From: Haemaphysalis longicornis
Taxonomy: Eukaryota > Arthropoda > Arachnida > Ixodida > Ixodidae
Assembly: GCA_013339765.2 (NCBI GenBank)
Contig: JABSTR010001153.1
Location: 124,001 to 188,000, forward strand
Length of the DNA stretch: 64,000 bases
Reading direction: 5' to 3'
Both the position numbers and the translations under genes were made by a program. Below, in pieces: positions 22,127 to 34,124 of the stretch (within the stretch, counting starts at the first letter, position 1; each line of letters starts with the position of its first letter). Below the pieces are notes generated by a model. That model was given only the letters and a program-made list of their open reading frames with translations, searched no databases and was not told the DNA's origin.

Positions 22127-22917
22127 ACACGCCTTTGTTCCCTGACCCACTCCCTCTCTTCTTGTCTCTTAATGTTACACCTACCATCTTCCGTTCCATT
22201 GCACGCTGAGTCGTCCACAATTTAAGTTGAACCCTCTCAGTGAGCCTTCAAGTTTCTTCCCCGTAGGTGAGTACCGGTAAGATGCAGCTGTCATACACTT
22301 TCTTCTTCAGGGATAATGGTAAATCCTTTCATTATCTGAGAATGTCTGCCGTATGCACCCCACCCCATTCTTATCCTTCTGATTGTCTTATCTTCATGGT
22401 TGGGATTCGGGGTCACAACTTGGCCTAAGTAGATATATTTGCTTACCTCTTCCACTGTCTCGCCACGTATCTCAAACCGCTGTGCAGTGCCGAGGTTATT
22501 GATCATTACTTTGGTTTTCTGCATATTGATTTTCAGGCCCACGGTTCCACTCTGTTTGTCCAATTCGGAAAGCATGCTTTGCAATTCCTCCCCCGAGTTA
22601 CTTAACAAGGCAACGTCATCAGCAAATCTGAGGTGACTCAGGTATTCTCCATTAAGCCTTACTCCCACCTGTTCCCAATCCAACGTTCTGAATACTTCTT
22701 GTAAACATGCTGTGAATAACATTGGAGAGATTGTGTCTCCTTGTCTGACGCCCTTCCTTATAGGTATTTTACTGCTCTCCTTATGGAGGATGATGGTAGC
22801 TGTGGACCTATTGTAGATATTCTCTAGTATTCTTACGTAATGCTCGTCTACACCCTGATTCCGCAATGCCTGAATGACTGCTGAGGTTTCTACCGCTAGC
22901 TTTAGCCTGGCTGTCAC
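22127..22917 (-). pseudogene. RTE-type LINE fragment, copy A
   Basis: A 208-codon minus-strand frame (22917-22291) carries RT motifs in order: NQGVDEHYVRILENIY, IRKGVRQGDTISPMLFTA, LRFADDVALLSNSG (catalytic FADD), GLKINMQKTKVM, then YLGQVVTPNPNHEDKT. These are hallmarks of the RTE clade. The frame is then lost, and sequence equivalent to copy B's downstream part continues to about 22127. The copy stops abruptly at 22917 inside the RT (5' truncation). It lies head-to-tail with copy B, 120 bp away. Confidence 0.85.
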
Positions 22918-23034
22918 AATGGCAGCCCGATTGGTTAGGGAGGCTTGAACCTCCGGATCAAAGCTGCCCAGCGCCCTCTCTCAGTGCTCGTCGCAGGTGA
23001 TGGAGAGAAAAGGATCATTGGCACAACACCACAT

Positions 23035-24340
23035 GGTGTCGAATCATCATCATCAGCACCACCAGCCAATCTACGCCCAATGCAGGGCAAAGGCCTCTCC
23101 CATTATTCTCCATTTATCCCGGTCCTGCGCTAACTGCGACCAATTTATCCCAGCAAACTTCTTGATCTCATCTGTAGATATAACTTTCTGCCGCCCTGTG
23201 CAACGCTTGCTTTCTCTAGAAACCCACTCTGTTACCCTTAATGACCAAGGGTTATCTTATCTTCCCTTCGCATTACATGCCCTGCCCACGTCCATTTCTT
23301 TTTCTTGATTTCTACTAATATGTCCTTAACCCGCATTTGCTCCCTTAGCCACTCGGCCCTGTTATTGTCGTTGAATGTTACACATACCATCTTCCGTTCC
23401 ATTGCTTGCTTAGTCGTCTTCAATTTAAGTTGAACCCTCTTAGTGAGCCTCCACGTTTGTGCCCCGTAGGTGAGTACAGGTAAGATGCAGCTGTCATACA
23501 CTTTCATCTTCAGGGACAATGGTAGGCTGCCATTCAACATCTGATAATGCCTGCCCTATGCACTCCAGCCCATTCTTATTCTTTTAATTATCTCTGCCTC
23601 GTGGTTGGGATCCGGGGTCACAACTTGTCCTAAGTAGATATATTCGCTCATCACTTCCACTGCCTCGCCACTTATCTCAAACCGCTGTACTATCCCGAGG
23701 TTATTGATCAATACTTTAGTTTTCTGCATATTAATTTAGAGACCCACGGTTCTACTCTGTCCAGTGCGGAAAGCATGCTTTGCAATTCGTCCCCCGAGTT
23801 ACTTAGCAAGGCAACGTCATCAGCAAATCTGAGGTTACTGAGGTATTCTCCATTAACCCTTACTCCCACCTGTTCCCAATCCAACGTTCTGAATACTTCT
23901 TGTAAACATGCTGTGAATAACATTGGGGAGATTGTGTCTCCTTGTCGGACGCCCTTCCTTACAGGTATTTTACTGCTCTCCCTATGGAGGATGATGGTAG
24001 CTGTAGACCCATTGTAGATATCCTCTAGGATTCTTACATAATGCTCATCTACACCCTGGTTCCGTAGTGCCTGAACGACTGCGGAGGTTTCTACCGAGTC
24101 AAATGCTTTCTCATAATCTATGAAGGCTGTATATATGGGCTTGAGTATACTCCGCGCATTCCTCTATCACCTGATTGATCGTGTGAATATGGTCCATTGT
24201 TGAAAAGCCTTTACGAAACCCTGCTTGCTCATTAGGTTGACTGAAATCTAAGGCGTTAGCGATTACCTCGGTAAGTACCTTGTAGACGACTGACAGTAAG
24301 CTGATCGGCATGTGATTTTTCAAGTCCTTCATGTCACCCT
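23035..24340 (-). pseudogene. RTE-type LINE fragment, copy B
   Basis: Same family as copy A but longer at both ends. From the 5' side: PISLLSVVYKVLTEVIANAL and EQAGFRKGFSTMDHI (about 24330-24170), LRFADDVALLSNSGD (about 23840), and a MKVYDSCILPVLTYGAQTW ... WTWAGHVMRR C-terminus (about 23500-23270). A UTR containing GCAGGGCAAAGGCCTCT and an ATGATGATGATTC-type end at 23040 follow. Frameshifts separate the blocks. The endonuclease is missing. This 3' UTR is one of the commonest repeats I associate with tick genomes. Confidence 0.85.
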
Positions 24341-24546
24341 GTCATGTGTATTTTTTAAGCTTAGTTACAATCCATGCCTTGACCTTGGTCATCGCCAGAG
24401 GGGGAGACGACGTGGACAGTCCATGACGAAGTGTTTGACGTCACCCGGAGACGAACGCACTGCACCCACTGAACGCAGTGGCGATGAGGCGAGGTTCGGT
24501 TGAAAAAATTGCCCGCGTGTCCGTTCATTTCGTTGCAAATGCCGTC

Positions 24547-25223
24547 AAAAGACGGTAGTCTTTGTCGACATTTGCCAAGTAACTGCCTCCCTTCGCTTTC
24601 CTGCTCACCTCTCATGCTCTTCCTCTTCCGTCGCGCTCTTCCCAAGATAACACACTAAAGATTTGCTCAAGCCAATTTAAATTTACCGCGTTCCACTGCT
24701 CCAGGCCGGGTGCCTCGATGCAGCGCTGCCGTACGGCGGAGACACGCGTTAATCGAGTCGCCTTACTACAACGTTTACAGAACCCCGTTGCCCTTCTCCA
24801 CGTGCGTTCCAAGCGGAACGTGGAACCTTTCGTAACTGTTGCCGTTTGATTTCTTAAATGCCACCACGAGCTATAGTAGCGCTGGCAACAGCAGACGACG
24901 ATTTTGTGCAGTAGATGTAGTATTTCATTTCTTAAAAATCAAGCATCTGTGAATTGTTTATAAAGGAACCGTGTAAATCTCCCTTGTGTATTGATTTTCT
25001 GCCTTAGATTTGCGTAATGTCTTGTTCTTGTTCAACAATGTTGACAAGTATGAACATATAAGCCGCACTCGGACGTTTAGATTCGGCTGTGAGTATACAA
25101 GACTACTGCACAGAATTTATTTCACTTTGGCGGGCGGCTGAATCGAGTCACAGACAGACAGACCGACAGACAGACAGACCAAAATTTCTGGGTTTAAGTA
25201 GCCCAAGAAAGACTATCTTCTTT
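24547..25223 (+). mobile_element. TIR element AAAGACGATAGTC, copy 1
   Basis: Bounded by AAAGACGGTAGTCTTT at 24547 and AAAGACTATCTTCTTT at 25208. A copy in the opposite orientation lies at 49015-49700 and matches throughout (TTCCACTGCTCCA, ATCAAGCATC, AACAATGTTGAC, CAGACAGACAGACC...). It is about 680 bp and non-coding. The ends are themselves nearly palindromic. A (CAGA)n stretch at 25152-25187 is part of the family. Confidence 0.65.
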
Positions 25224-27103
25224 AAAAAAAACTCCCAGGCACGCCTAATAAGCCTGCTTGCGTACTTGAATGCAAATGCTCCGTGGTCTCTCCTTGACTA
25301 TATATATATACTCATCAGATCCTTCTTCACTAGCACGTCAGGTCTGCTTGCTTCGTCCTATGGACCTCCCCACTGCATTCACCGCCTCTTCCTGTGCGTC
25401 GACCTCTTGTTGGCGTTGTCGGCACAAAAACTGCCGGCACTTCTGACGTAGAAGCATGACACACCGAGCGAATCACCTCGACAGGCAAACGGCGACACTT
25501 GAGTGGCACAACAACCCCGCCCTGGAAAGCAGCCACGATAACAACCAAACCAAACCGCGAGCAAGAAGTATAGCAGTTCACATACGCTATGGCTGAACGT
25601 TTGTCAAATGAACTTAGTCGGCTGAAATGAGAGGCTTACATGAAATTATGTAGCTTTCTTACATTTAAACAAATCCTATGCGTTCGCCGTGATGATGGCG
25701 TAAAAATGTGTGCTCAAGCATTTAAGTTCCAGTCGCCTTCTGGTCGCACGACCAGGACTGGTGGATCTTAAATCCTCGTATAAGACGAGCTAGGACGGCT
25801 GCTATAGAGGGAGAAAAAGGACTTTACCTGATGCTCGAAAGCGGTTTTTAAGTGAAGACGTCTGCCAGGATTCTTTATACCCTATACCGGCGGCTTCGGC
25901 CATCCGGACTGCTGCAGTGAGTCGTGGCTGCGCCGTGGAGCTGAGCAGCACAGTCCCCCCAACGTTCTGCAGTCTTAATACTGCATTTTTAAGCGTATCG
26001 ATACCTGCAATGCTGTTATTGCTGGTTGTATTTTTCGCAGCTCACGAGAGGCTCATGCTCATATAGGCCTGCTCTGCTGTTGCGTAGAATGCAGACGTTT
26101 GAATAAAGAGCATTATCTTTTCAGTTAGGCACCAGAAGGCAAGCTTGAGACCATGCATTCAGACTCGCGGTCGGAATAGTGAAACGTCGATAGTTGGTAG
26201 ATGGTTCAGAATTAATCGAGGCGATTGCTGCTCCAGTTCGTCCTCTACGAAACTCGTGCCGCCTAAACATGCACCCCGTAATTCGAACCCGTACCCGGAC
26301 ATTCACCTCGTACCGTGCCTGTGTCGAAGTGTCACAGCAAAGCACACAACCTGCGATCGAAGCGGCAAACACATCCGTGGTCGGAAAACTTCAGTAACGG
26401 CCGGGACCCGCGACACGTGCGCGCTGCAAGCGCCGTAACTAAACGAGCTACGCACCGCAAAGCGCGAAGTCCATCGATCCAGTCAATGTCGTGATTGACA
26501 AGAACCGGTACGGTGAGTGTACACACCCAGGCTGCGGACGTCGCGGTGTTATCGACCCGGTAAACCGAGAACAGCACCCAGCTTAATAGCCAACATGCGT
26601 GCGTTCGTCGACAATGTGCACGAAACGAACGGGAGGTAAATCTTGATAGGCCAGATAACGGTGGAGGATGGGATATACGCTCTATAACGTTGCGATGCGA
26701 TGCGATGAGGCTTTGAGGGGGGGGGGGAGGTAGGAGGAAAAGGCCCTATAACGTTGCCCTCGCTCCCTTTGGGACCCTGCAGCTCCCGAACTCCCGGATA
26801 AACCGTTAGTGAAAGAAGTCAGCGCAAAACCTTTGTAGCGGCGGCATAATAATCTTCCTGTAGCGCCACCATCGTCATCACGAACCTTATCCCACCATCA
26901 TCATCAGCAGTGCGTGACCTCGAGCGTCAGCGGTGCAAGTGAAGTGCAACTGTGTCTTCGCTGGCCACAGTTCTGGCCGTGCCACATGTAGAAGCCACAT
27001 CCATCTATACCGGTTCCAGGGCCCTTTCCTACACCTTCGCAGGCTGTTGTCAGCGCCTCGACAGCACCAATGACCTCTCCATCCTAGAGGCCTTTGAATA
27101 AAC

Positions 27104-27106
<3 letters not shown>
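25224..27106. other. no gene recognised; retroposon 3' end at the right
   Basis: No coding region is supportable; short frames at 25330-25580 and 26121-26577 lack motifs. The last 200 bp end in CCTTTGAATAAACATCAATC, a polyadenylation-type signal leading into the (TCAA)n array, so a retroposon or gene 3' end is likely there. Confidence 0.4.
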
Positions 27107-27171
<65 letters not shown>

Positions 27172-27194
27172 TCAATCAATCAATCAATCAATCA
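27107..27194 (+). repeat. (TCAA)n array
   Basis: About 21 tetranucleotide units with one short interruption at 27167. It directly follows GAATAAACA and is probably an expanded retroposon tail. Confidence 0.95.
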
Positions 27195-27987
27195 TGCGCC
27201 GCTGCGAAGCCTTCAGCTCCGTCTTCTGCTCGTAAACCACATTTCGCTCGCCACATTAAACAACGAACGGGAACGAACACCACTCTCCGCTGAATCCCAA
27301 CTGACTGGCCCCGATTCCCCTTATGCATGCAACTCTCTCGTGTGGAGCGGCGGGACACGCTATCCACCGCCCATTACGCTCGTCGCGCTAATGAGCGGCC
27401 AACTGCGTGGCTCTGAGCGCCAATCAACGACGTGCCTAACGAGGATTCGGAACGATAAGCGAGTGCGGCTCGCTTCGCACTTCACGGACGAACGTTTACG
27501 CTCGCGCGTAAGGACAGGCCGACGAAGAAATAAGGCCCGACAGGTTTGTAACTCCGCGAGCAGATGATATTTGTGGCGGTGACCGCTCGCTTTAATGAAG
27601 GCCAGTGGACGGCACGGGTAGGGCAGTAATTACGTACGGAGGATCAGTCCGTTGGTTTCAGACCGTACGGTGGTCGCCTTAAATTTACTGTGAGAGCACG
27701 CGACAAGTCCTGCGTAGAAAGACGAAGTAAGGGAACAATTTGTGGCGCAGACCACGGCTAAATTTCTCGCACTATAGCCGCTTCTCGTGGCATGAATGTT
27801 TTGAACACGGTGTCGGTTGATAGCGTAGTTGGATCAATGTCAATTGCGGTGGGTCACGGTGACTGGCGATATCCGCCGTGCAAAGCTGCCTGACTTTCAT
27901 ATATGTAGATGATGGTGATGTGTCGATGTTTGCAGTTTCAGCCATTTACAGGGTCTAGTCAAGGCTCACCTTTCGTGGGTACACCCT

Positions 27988-30727
27988 AAAGCGCTGGACA
28001 CATGTACGACTGGTACACGCGATTCGCATGCGACTGATCGTTACGATTGATCGTTAGGACCCGTTTTGGCGTCGATCGCTGGTCGGAGGAGGCTCACGAC
28101 GTGCGTCTGGCAAGCCAGATGCAGTCGTGCCATCGTTGCAATCGTCGTGAGGCCACAGCCAATGAGAGCCCGCTGAGCCCCAACCACCCGCAACCGGCGT
28201 GCGTTGCTCTGGTCGGCTCGGGTGTTGGAAAGTTTAGGCTTAGCATCCTGGCGGATATTTGATTGCCGCTATCTGTGTAACGCGAATGACAATCGTAACA
28301 CAACTTTTCACCACACTATCATCCCTTTTCTCGCATAAGCTACTTCTTTTTAGCGATCAGATTGATTCAGAAGAGCAGCCACAAGCGCGGTTGCTACCGT
28401 GGTCTGCGCCGGTTCGAGCCGCTGAGTGTGCCGAGCTGGCAGGCGCGACCGGCGTGTGCGCGGACTGTCTCCGAAGGCAGAAAACACTTCGCGATTGCCT
28501 GCTTTATCAATTTCTTGCCGAACAAACGCGCGGAACCTACAAATTCAGCTCAGCGATCGTCGTAGTTGAACATCTGCGTAGCCTGTTTCGATGCTTCCGC
28601 GCAGGTATTGCCATCTCTCGACCGGTCGGCGCACCGCCCGCCGCGCGCCGCGGGGGCCGGTCAGCGTATACGCTTGCATCGCGGCAGATATCTGATCGCC
28701 GCTTTAAAATAAGCCCTGATAACAATCCCAAGCACAATTTTTCACCACACTAACACCTACTTTCTCGCATGTGGAACTTCATTTTAACGATCAGATTGAT
28801 TCAGAAGAGCAGCGACAAGCGGTTGCTACCGTGGTCTGCGCCGGTTCGAGCGCTGAGTGTCCGAGCTGGCAGGCGCGGCCGGCGTGTGCGCGAACTGTTT
28901 CCGAAGGCAGGAAACGCTTCACGATTGCCTGCTTTATCCATCTTTTGCGATTAAACGCGCGGAATCTACAAATTCAGCTCAGCGATAGTCGTAGTTGACC
29001 ATGGAGCAAAAACGGTGGGCGGAGCGACGCCGACGACGCATCGCATGCACGCATCGGGTCATGTGTCTCAAATTCACGCGTACGACTAGTCGTGGTGACA
29101 GTCGTAACGATCAGTCGCATGCGAATCGCGTGTACAAATCGTACATGTGTCCAGCGCTGGACACATGTACGACTGGTACACGCGATTCGCATGCGACTGA
29201 TCGTTACGATTGATCGTTAGGACCGTTTTGGCGTCGATCGCTGGTCGGAGGAGGCTTACGACGTGCGTCTGGCAAGCCAGATGCAGTCGTGCCATCGTTG
29301 TAATCGTCGTGAGGCCACAGCCAATGAGAGCCCGCTGAGCCCCAACACCCCGCAACCGGAGTGCGTTGCTCTGGTCGGCTCGGGTGTTGGAAACTCTAGG
29401 CTTAGCATCCTGGCGGATATTTGATTGCCGCTATCTGTGTAACTGCGAATGACAATCCGTAACACAACTTTTCACCACACTATCATCCCTTTTCTCGCAT
29501 AAGCTACTTCTTTTTAGCGATCAGATTGATTCAGAAGAGCAGCGACAAGCGCGGTTGCTACCGTGGTCTGCGCCGGTTCGAGCCGCTGAGTGTGCCGAGC
29601 TGGCAGGCGCGACCGGCGTGTGCGCGGACTGTTTCCGAAGGCAGAAAACACTTCGCGATTGCCTGCTTATCAATTTCTTGCAAACAAACGCGCGGAATCT
29701 ACAAATTCAGCTCAGCGATCGTCGTAGTTGAACATCTGCGTAGCCTGTTCGATGTTTCCGCGCAGGTATTGCCATCTCTCGACCGGTCGGCGCACCGTCC
29801 CGCCGCGCTTGCATCGCGGCAGATATCTGATCGCCGCTTTTAAAATAAGCCCTGATAACAATCCCAAGCACAATTTTTCACCACACTAACACCTACTTTC
29901 TCGCATGTGGAACGTTTAGCGATCAGATTGATTCAGAAGAGCAGCGACAAGCGCGGTTGCTACCGTGGTCTGCGCCGGTTCGAGCCGCTGAGTGTGCCGA
30001 GCTGGCAGGCGCGACCGGCGTGTGCGCGGACTGTTTCCGAAGGCAGAAAACACTTCGCGATTGCTGCTTTATCAATTTCTTGCGAACAAACGCGCGGATC
30101 TACAAATTCAGCTCAGCGATCGTCGTAGTTGAACATCTGCGTAGCCTGTTTCGATGCTTCCGCGCAGGTATTTGCCATCTCTCGACCGGTCGGCGCACCG
30201 CCCGCCGCGCGCCGCGGGGGCCGGTCAGCGTATACGCTTGCATCGCGGCAGATATCTGATCGCTCGCTTTTAAAATAATGCCCTGATAACCAACCAAGTA
30301 CAATTTTTCACCACACTAAACACCTACTTTCTCGCATGTAGAACTTCATTTTAACGACCAGATTGATTCAGAAGAGCCGCGACAGCGGTTGCTACCGTGG
30401 TCTGCGCCGTTCGAGCCGCTGAGTGTCCGAGCTGGCAGGCGCGGCCGGCGTGTGAGCGAACTGTTTTCCGAAGGCAGGAAACGCTTCACGATTGCCTGCT
30501 TTATCCATTTTTTGCGATTAAACGCGCGGAATCTACAAATCAGCTCACGCGATAGTCGTAGTTGACCATGGAGCAAAAACGGTGGGCGGAGCGACGCCGA
30601 CGACGCATCGCATGCACGCATCGGGTCATGTGTCTCAAATTCACGCGTACGACTAGTCGTGGTGACAGTCGTGACGATCAGTCGCATGCGAATCGCGTGT
30701 ACAAATCGTACATGTGTCTAGCGCTTT
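27988..30727. mobile_element. modular palindrome-ended repeat array
   Basis: The outer ends are inverted copies of one another: AAAGCGCTGGACACATGTAC at 27988 and its complement (with one change) ending at 30727, with good pairing over about 60 bp. The same end occurs twice, back to back, in the middle (29101-29210), splitting the array into a 1.17-kb and a 1.57-kb unit. Each unit has a head of about 250 bp, then modules of about 405-435 bp starting GCATC(C/G)(T/C)GGC(G/A)GATAT at 28243 and 28676 (unit 1) and at 29405, 29811 and 30240 (unit 2). A common 150-bp tail with GGTGGGCGGAGCGACGCCG closes each unit. Open frames in the modules are broken by one-base indels and differ between copies, so I see no protein. 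Confidence 0.75.
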
Positions 30728-30987
30728 GCCGTAATTAACCAGATTACCGTGTCAAACTGTCTAGTCCGCCAAGCCCAGGAGGTACTTGGGGAAGACTAGA
30801 GGCACTAGCTTATTTAGTGGCTCTATGGAAGACTATTGATGTACAACTGAAATTACTTTTCTCTTTAAAGCGAGCGTGAAACATACAATTTCAAAAACTG
30901 CCTATCAGAATGGCACCCATGCCAGTTTTAACGCAAACTTCAACCAAATTATACAATAAGGAAAACATCGGAAAGGGTGGCAAATCA

Positions 30988-31086
30988 CCAGCTACTTTCC
31001 CACACTCGACTTGCCGATCCACACGACGGAATCACCCAGCTACTTTCCCACACTCGACTTGCCGATCCACAACGACGGACCGGAGT
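30988..31086 (+). repeat. 48-bp tandem duplication
   Basis: GCTACTTTCCCACACTCGAC... occurs at 30991 and again at 31039 (two units with small differences). Each ends in GCCGATCCACA(A)CGACGGA, a motif seen again at 31151, 31503 and, inverted, at 32199. Confidence 0.9.
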
Positions 31087-32219
31087 CCGCGGTCCGATCG
31101 GTCACGTGATGCCGCGTCACGGCCCGCCGCGGTCCGATGCAGCGCCGAGAGCATCCACACGGCGGACCGCCGTAGCAGACGACAGAGCGGTCCAACCCAG
31201 AACACTCTCCACCACAGTGCTTCCAACCAGACGAACTCGCGAACCCATACGAACGGCTCGCGCCCGCTCCGTACATGTTTTATGTGTATTTTGCGCTTGG
31301 TTTCGCGGTTCCGCGCGCATTTTGGAGCAGTCGAAATGTAAACAGAGCGCAAGCGTCGTTTGGCCGCTATGGCGTTAGCTTTGTACGTTGATGAAGAAGA
31401 CTACCTTGCGCCGAAAAGGTCGTGCTGGGTTAAAAAGTGGATGTGTCGAAAAGAGCTGGGACTGCGGAACCAAGTTGTGGCGTGCGGAATCCAGAGCAGA
31501 GCGCATCCACACGGCGGGCCGGCTGAGCGGACCGGGAATGGCCGACCGTCTGAACACGCAAGCTGGAAGGTTGAACACAGGCGCCGTTTGGCCGCGACAA
31601 CATGTTGTAACGCACAAGCCTGCACGAAACGTTTCATCCCCACAGTAACAGCCACCCGCGTGCCAGCCGGGCGGGCGCGCTCACGCAGCCGCCGGCGTCG
31701 TTCGCACGAAGGCGACACTACGAGCGGCGACGGCGGGGCGATGCGGGCTGCATACGGCTCGTCACCGCTCGCTGGAACCGAACGCTTCCCGCAAATTGAG
31801 GTCCACATGCGTGAAACAAAGTGATAATGACGGCTAGCATTGCACTAGTAAGAGTCGTAGGACTCGCTAGTAAAGCGCGGATGAAGTATGCGTCGCGATT
31901 GTCAGCTAGCCCGCCGCCTATGCCAGCGGGTGGGTGATTGACAGGCTCCTTCGAGCGCTTCGAAACAGCCGCGCTGCCTGCGCCATTCTCTGGACCGGGC
32001 TCCGGCCCACGCGGCGCGGGAGCTGTCAGACCACGCTGATTGATGTCGCGGTCCGCCGTCGAGACCGCGGACGGTAAACCCTCGGCGAATATTTGGCCGC
32101 GAGGGCCGCGGTCCTGCCCGGACCAACGGGCGGCCCGCGCGAAACTGGCTGACGTCCTGTCACGTGATGCGAGGACCCGCGGTCAAAATAATCGTTTGGT
32201 CCGCCGTGTGGATCGGCCT
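31087..32219. other. GC-rich repeat region with CCACACGGCGGACC motifs
   Basis: No gene is supported although several 100-157 codon frames exist; they overlap on opposite strands and lack motifs. The spaced CATCCACACGGCGG(A/G)CC boxes (31151, 31503) and the inverted end box (32199-32218) suggest a GC-rich non-autonomous transposon. Confidence 0.4.
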
Positions 32220-32590
32220 TTAGGGGCACGATTATGGACCTAATGCGCCTCGCAATAGTAGTCGCGCGGAAAGCGGCCGGCCCAGCCGGCCCATGCAAAG
32301 ACGCCGCTAGGGGCGCTCTGTGTCCGATCGAATCGCGCGCATTCACAGACGAGGTAGTGCACACCTCCGCGTACACCGCAATGTGGGCAGAGTGGCGGAC
32401 TAGACTGCTTATCTTGAAACGGAAGTGTCCCGCGTAGGCGACATTCAGCTGCATATGACAAAGTAATGCTTCGCCGCACTTGGAGATTCGAAGTGGCATC
32501 GTGAAGTTGCAGTGTGGGTCGACGGAATAAAGGGCGACGCAAGGACTGAGTCCAAGTCCCCGCTGGGCTGTGCCCAGTAGTCACCATCCG
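32220..32590 (-). pseudogene. LINE 3' fragment with CPHCGV knuckle
   Basis: The minus-strand frame from 32587 reads HDATSNLQVRRSI..., then CPHCGVRGGVHYLVCEC (CCHC knuckle, about 32340-32390). This is the ORF2 C-terminus of another LINE group. The RT is absent, and the UTR is cut by the GC-rich element ending near 32218. Confidence 0.6.
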
Positions 32591-33044
32591 TTCCTAAATT
32601 GCATGCTGCAACATAGTTCATTCCTCCACCTCCTCCCCCTCCTCCTTCTCCTGGTGAATGATAGCGCCATCTCCGGCGTACGGGCGGACGGGTTGCCAGG
32701 ATTGCCCCACAGTGGGCAGGAAGCCGCCGGAGTGCTATCTATGCGCGTCCGTAGAGCTTGCAGATGCAGAACTTGCATATCAAGCACAAGCTGGTCTTTT
32801 TAGGAAATACGCTAGACACTGCGCCCGCCGATCAAGGGTTCGCAAACTTGTTTCTGTTCCAAATTCCAAAGGCAGAGGTGTAGTGCTTCGCAGTAAAAAG
32901 CTGATGCGACAGAATGAGGCGTACACAACGATTGCTGATGTTGGGCTTCATTCAGTGTGCCCCCATTTATGTTCACTTTTACCACGTGCACTTTACCGCA
33001 CGCTCTCGGCGTTCCATCAAACAGCCCTGTCACTCGGTTTGTGA

Positions 33045-33240
33045 TCTATTACTCAGTCTCATACAGTTACGAAAAAGTAACGACGTTACTTTTTCACAGC
33101 AACTGTAACAAGTTACTCTTCGAAACTCAGTAACTGTAACAGTATCGGAGTTACTTTCTTGGCTAAGGTAAATGTAACTGTAACACTGGTACTTTTTACT
33201 GGTAACGTTGCCGTGACTGGTGTGATCCAGCTCCAACTGC
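33045..33240. repeat. GTAACTGTAAC-rich repeat
   Basis: Dense GTAAC/GTTAC words in both orientations (AAAAAGTAACGACGTTACTTTTT near 33073, CAGTAACTGTAACAGTA near 33129). They make overlapping small inverted repeats, as in the subterminal regions of some hAT-type elements. Borders are unclear. Confidence 0.5.
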
Positions 33241-33599
33241 GCAGGCGTTTCGTTGTTAAGATGTCGTACCTTAATTGTGTAGGTATCGCTATCATCATCA
33301 TCACGAGTCACGTGAACCGTTGGAGCCTATAACGGTCATATGATAATTATAACTTATGATACAGCTATCAGGCGCACGGCTCTTGCGTTTTTATAGTGGC
33401 CTGGTCACTCAAGAAATCCCCGCCGTTAGCCTTCGCCCCAGCGCTCCAGAACGACCAATCAATGCGATCAATTGTGGACGAACGATGATGCCCGCCATAT
33501 GATTTAACTTCAAAATTAGATCGGCGCAGAAGCAGCTCAGTGGGTGCGTGACTGCTTGCATCGCGTCTCTGTATCGGCGCAGATGCTTCTTTTTCTTCG

Positions 33600-33613
33600 G
33601 GGGGGGGGGGGGA
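33600..33613 (+). repeat. poly-G tract
   Basis: A run of about 14 G inside otherwise unassigned sequence. Confidence 0.85.
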
Positions 33614-33959
33614 GTAAGGGAGGTCAAATATATCCCGGGCTCTGTCATTTGCCGAATGCGCATTGATTGGTCCTTCTATAGCGTTGTGGCAAAGCCGGGG
33701 ACTTCTTAGGGCGCGTTCATATGACATCGTGCTAGACAGCTTAGGAAGCAGTCAAATTATAAGTCCAAAGCAACAAGAACTGGAACGGCGCAGCGGCCAC
33801 CACCGTCGACGAAAACATCGTAGCGGACATGTTAACAAACGCAAGCCGCAGTCCCGTAAAATACATTACCGCAAGCCCCAGTCAAATCCATTACTGTGAT
33901 AAATATACTGCGCAATTAAAAAATAGACAAAGGCAGACACACAAATACTAAGCGTATAC

Positions 33960-34124
33960 TGTCACGACGGCGACGGCCCCGGAGGGCGCGGCAGAGACAC
34001 GTGCGCTCGTAGAAGCGGGAAATCCAAAGAGGCTTTATTCAAGATGGCGTCGCCTTCTATAACCCAGTCACAGCCTCCCTGGTGGCAAACCACCGAAGTG
34101 CTGGGATCCGATCCCGATACTACA
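33960..34124 (-). mobile_element. candidate solo LTR
   Basis: On the minus strand the segment starts TGTAGTATCGGGATCGG, contains GAATAAAGCC (polyadenylation signal) and ends GCCGTCGTGACA, giving TGT...ACA borders. No identical flanking duplication was found and no internal retroviral region is present, so an LTR fragment is only one reading. Confidence 0.3.

Larger units (their letters stand above)
19683..22127. mobile_element. interval between TTAAAGGG and CCCTTTAA ends
   Basis: Left end TTAAAGGGACAGACAACCGA at 19683. The right end, reverse-complemented, is TTAAAGGGGCACTGAAGTGA at 22127. Both have TTAA at the border, as in piggyBac-type elements, but they agree only over about the first 11 bases. 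They may therefore be ends of two families rather than one element. The interior contains an inverted-repeat stretch (GGGCCCGTCTGCCCG near 20046 against CGGGCAAACGGGCCC near 20263), a possible exon at 20513 and a tRNA-like sequence at 21240. Confidence 0.3.

Noticed and set aside
27107..27194. (TCAA)n and similar arrays as CRISPR-like repeats
   Set aside because: Uninterrupted tetranucleotides without spacers; eukaryotic microsatellites.
28259..30303. Open frames of 70-164 codons inside the modular array
   Set aside because: They shift frame between nearly identical modules and carry no domain, so they are unlikely to be genes unless indels are sequencing errors.
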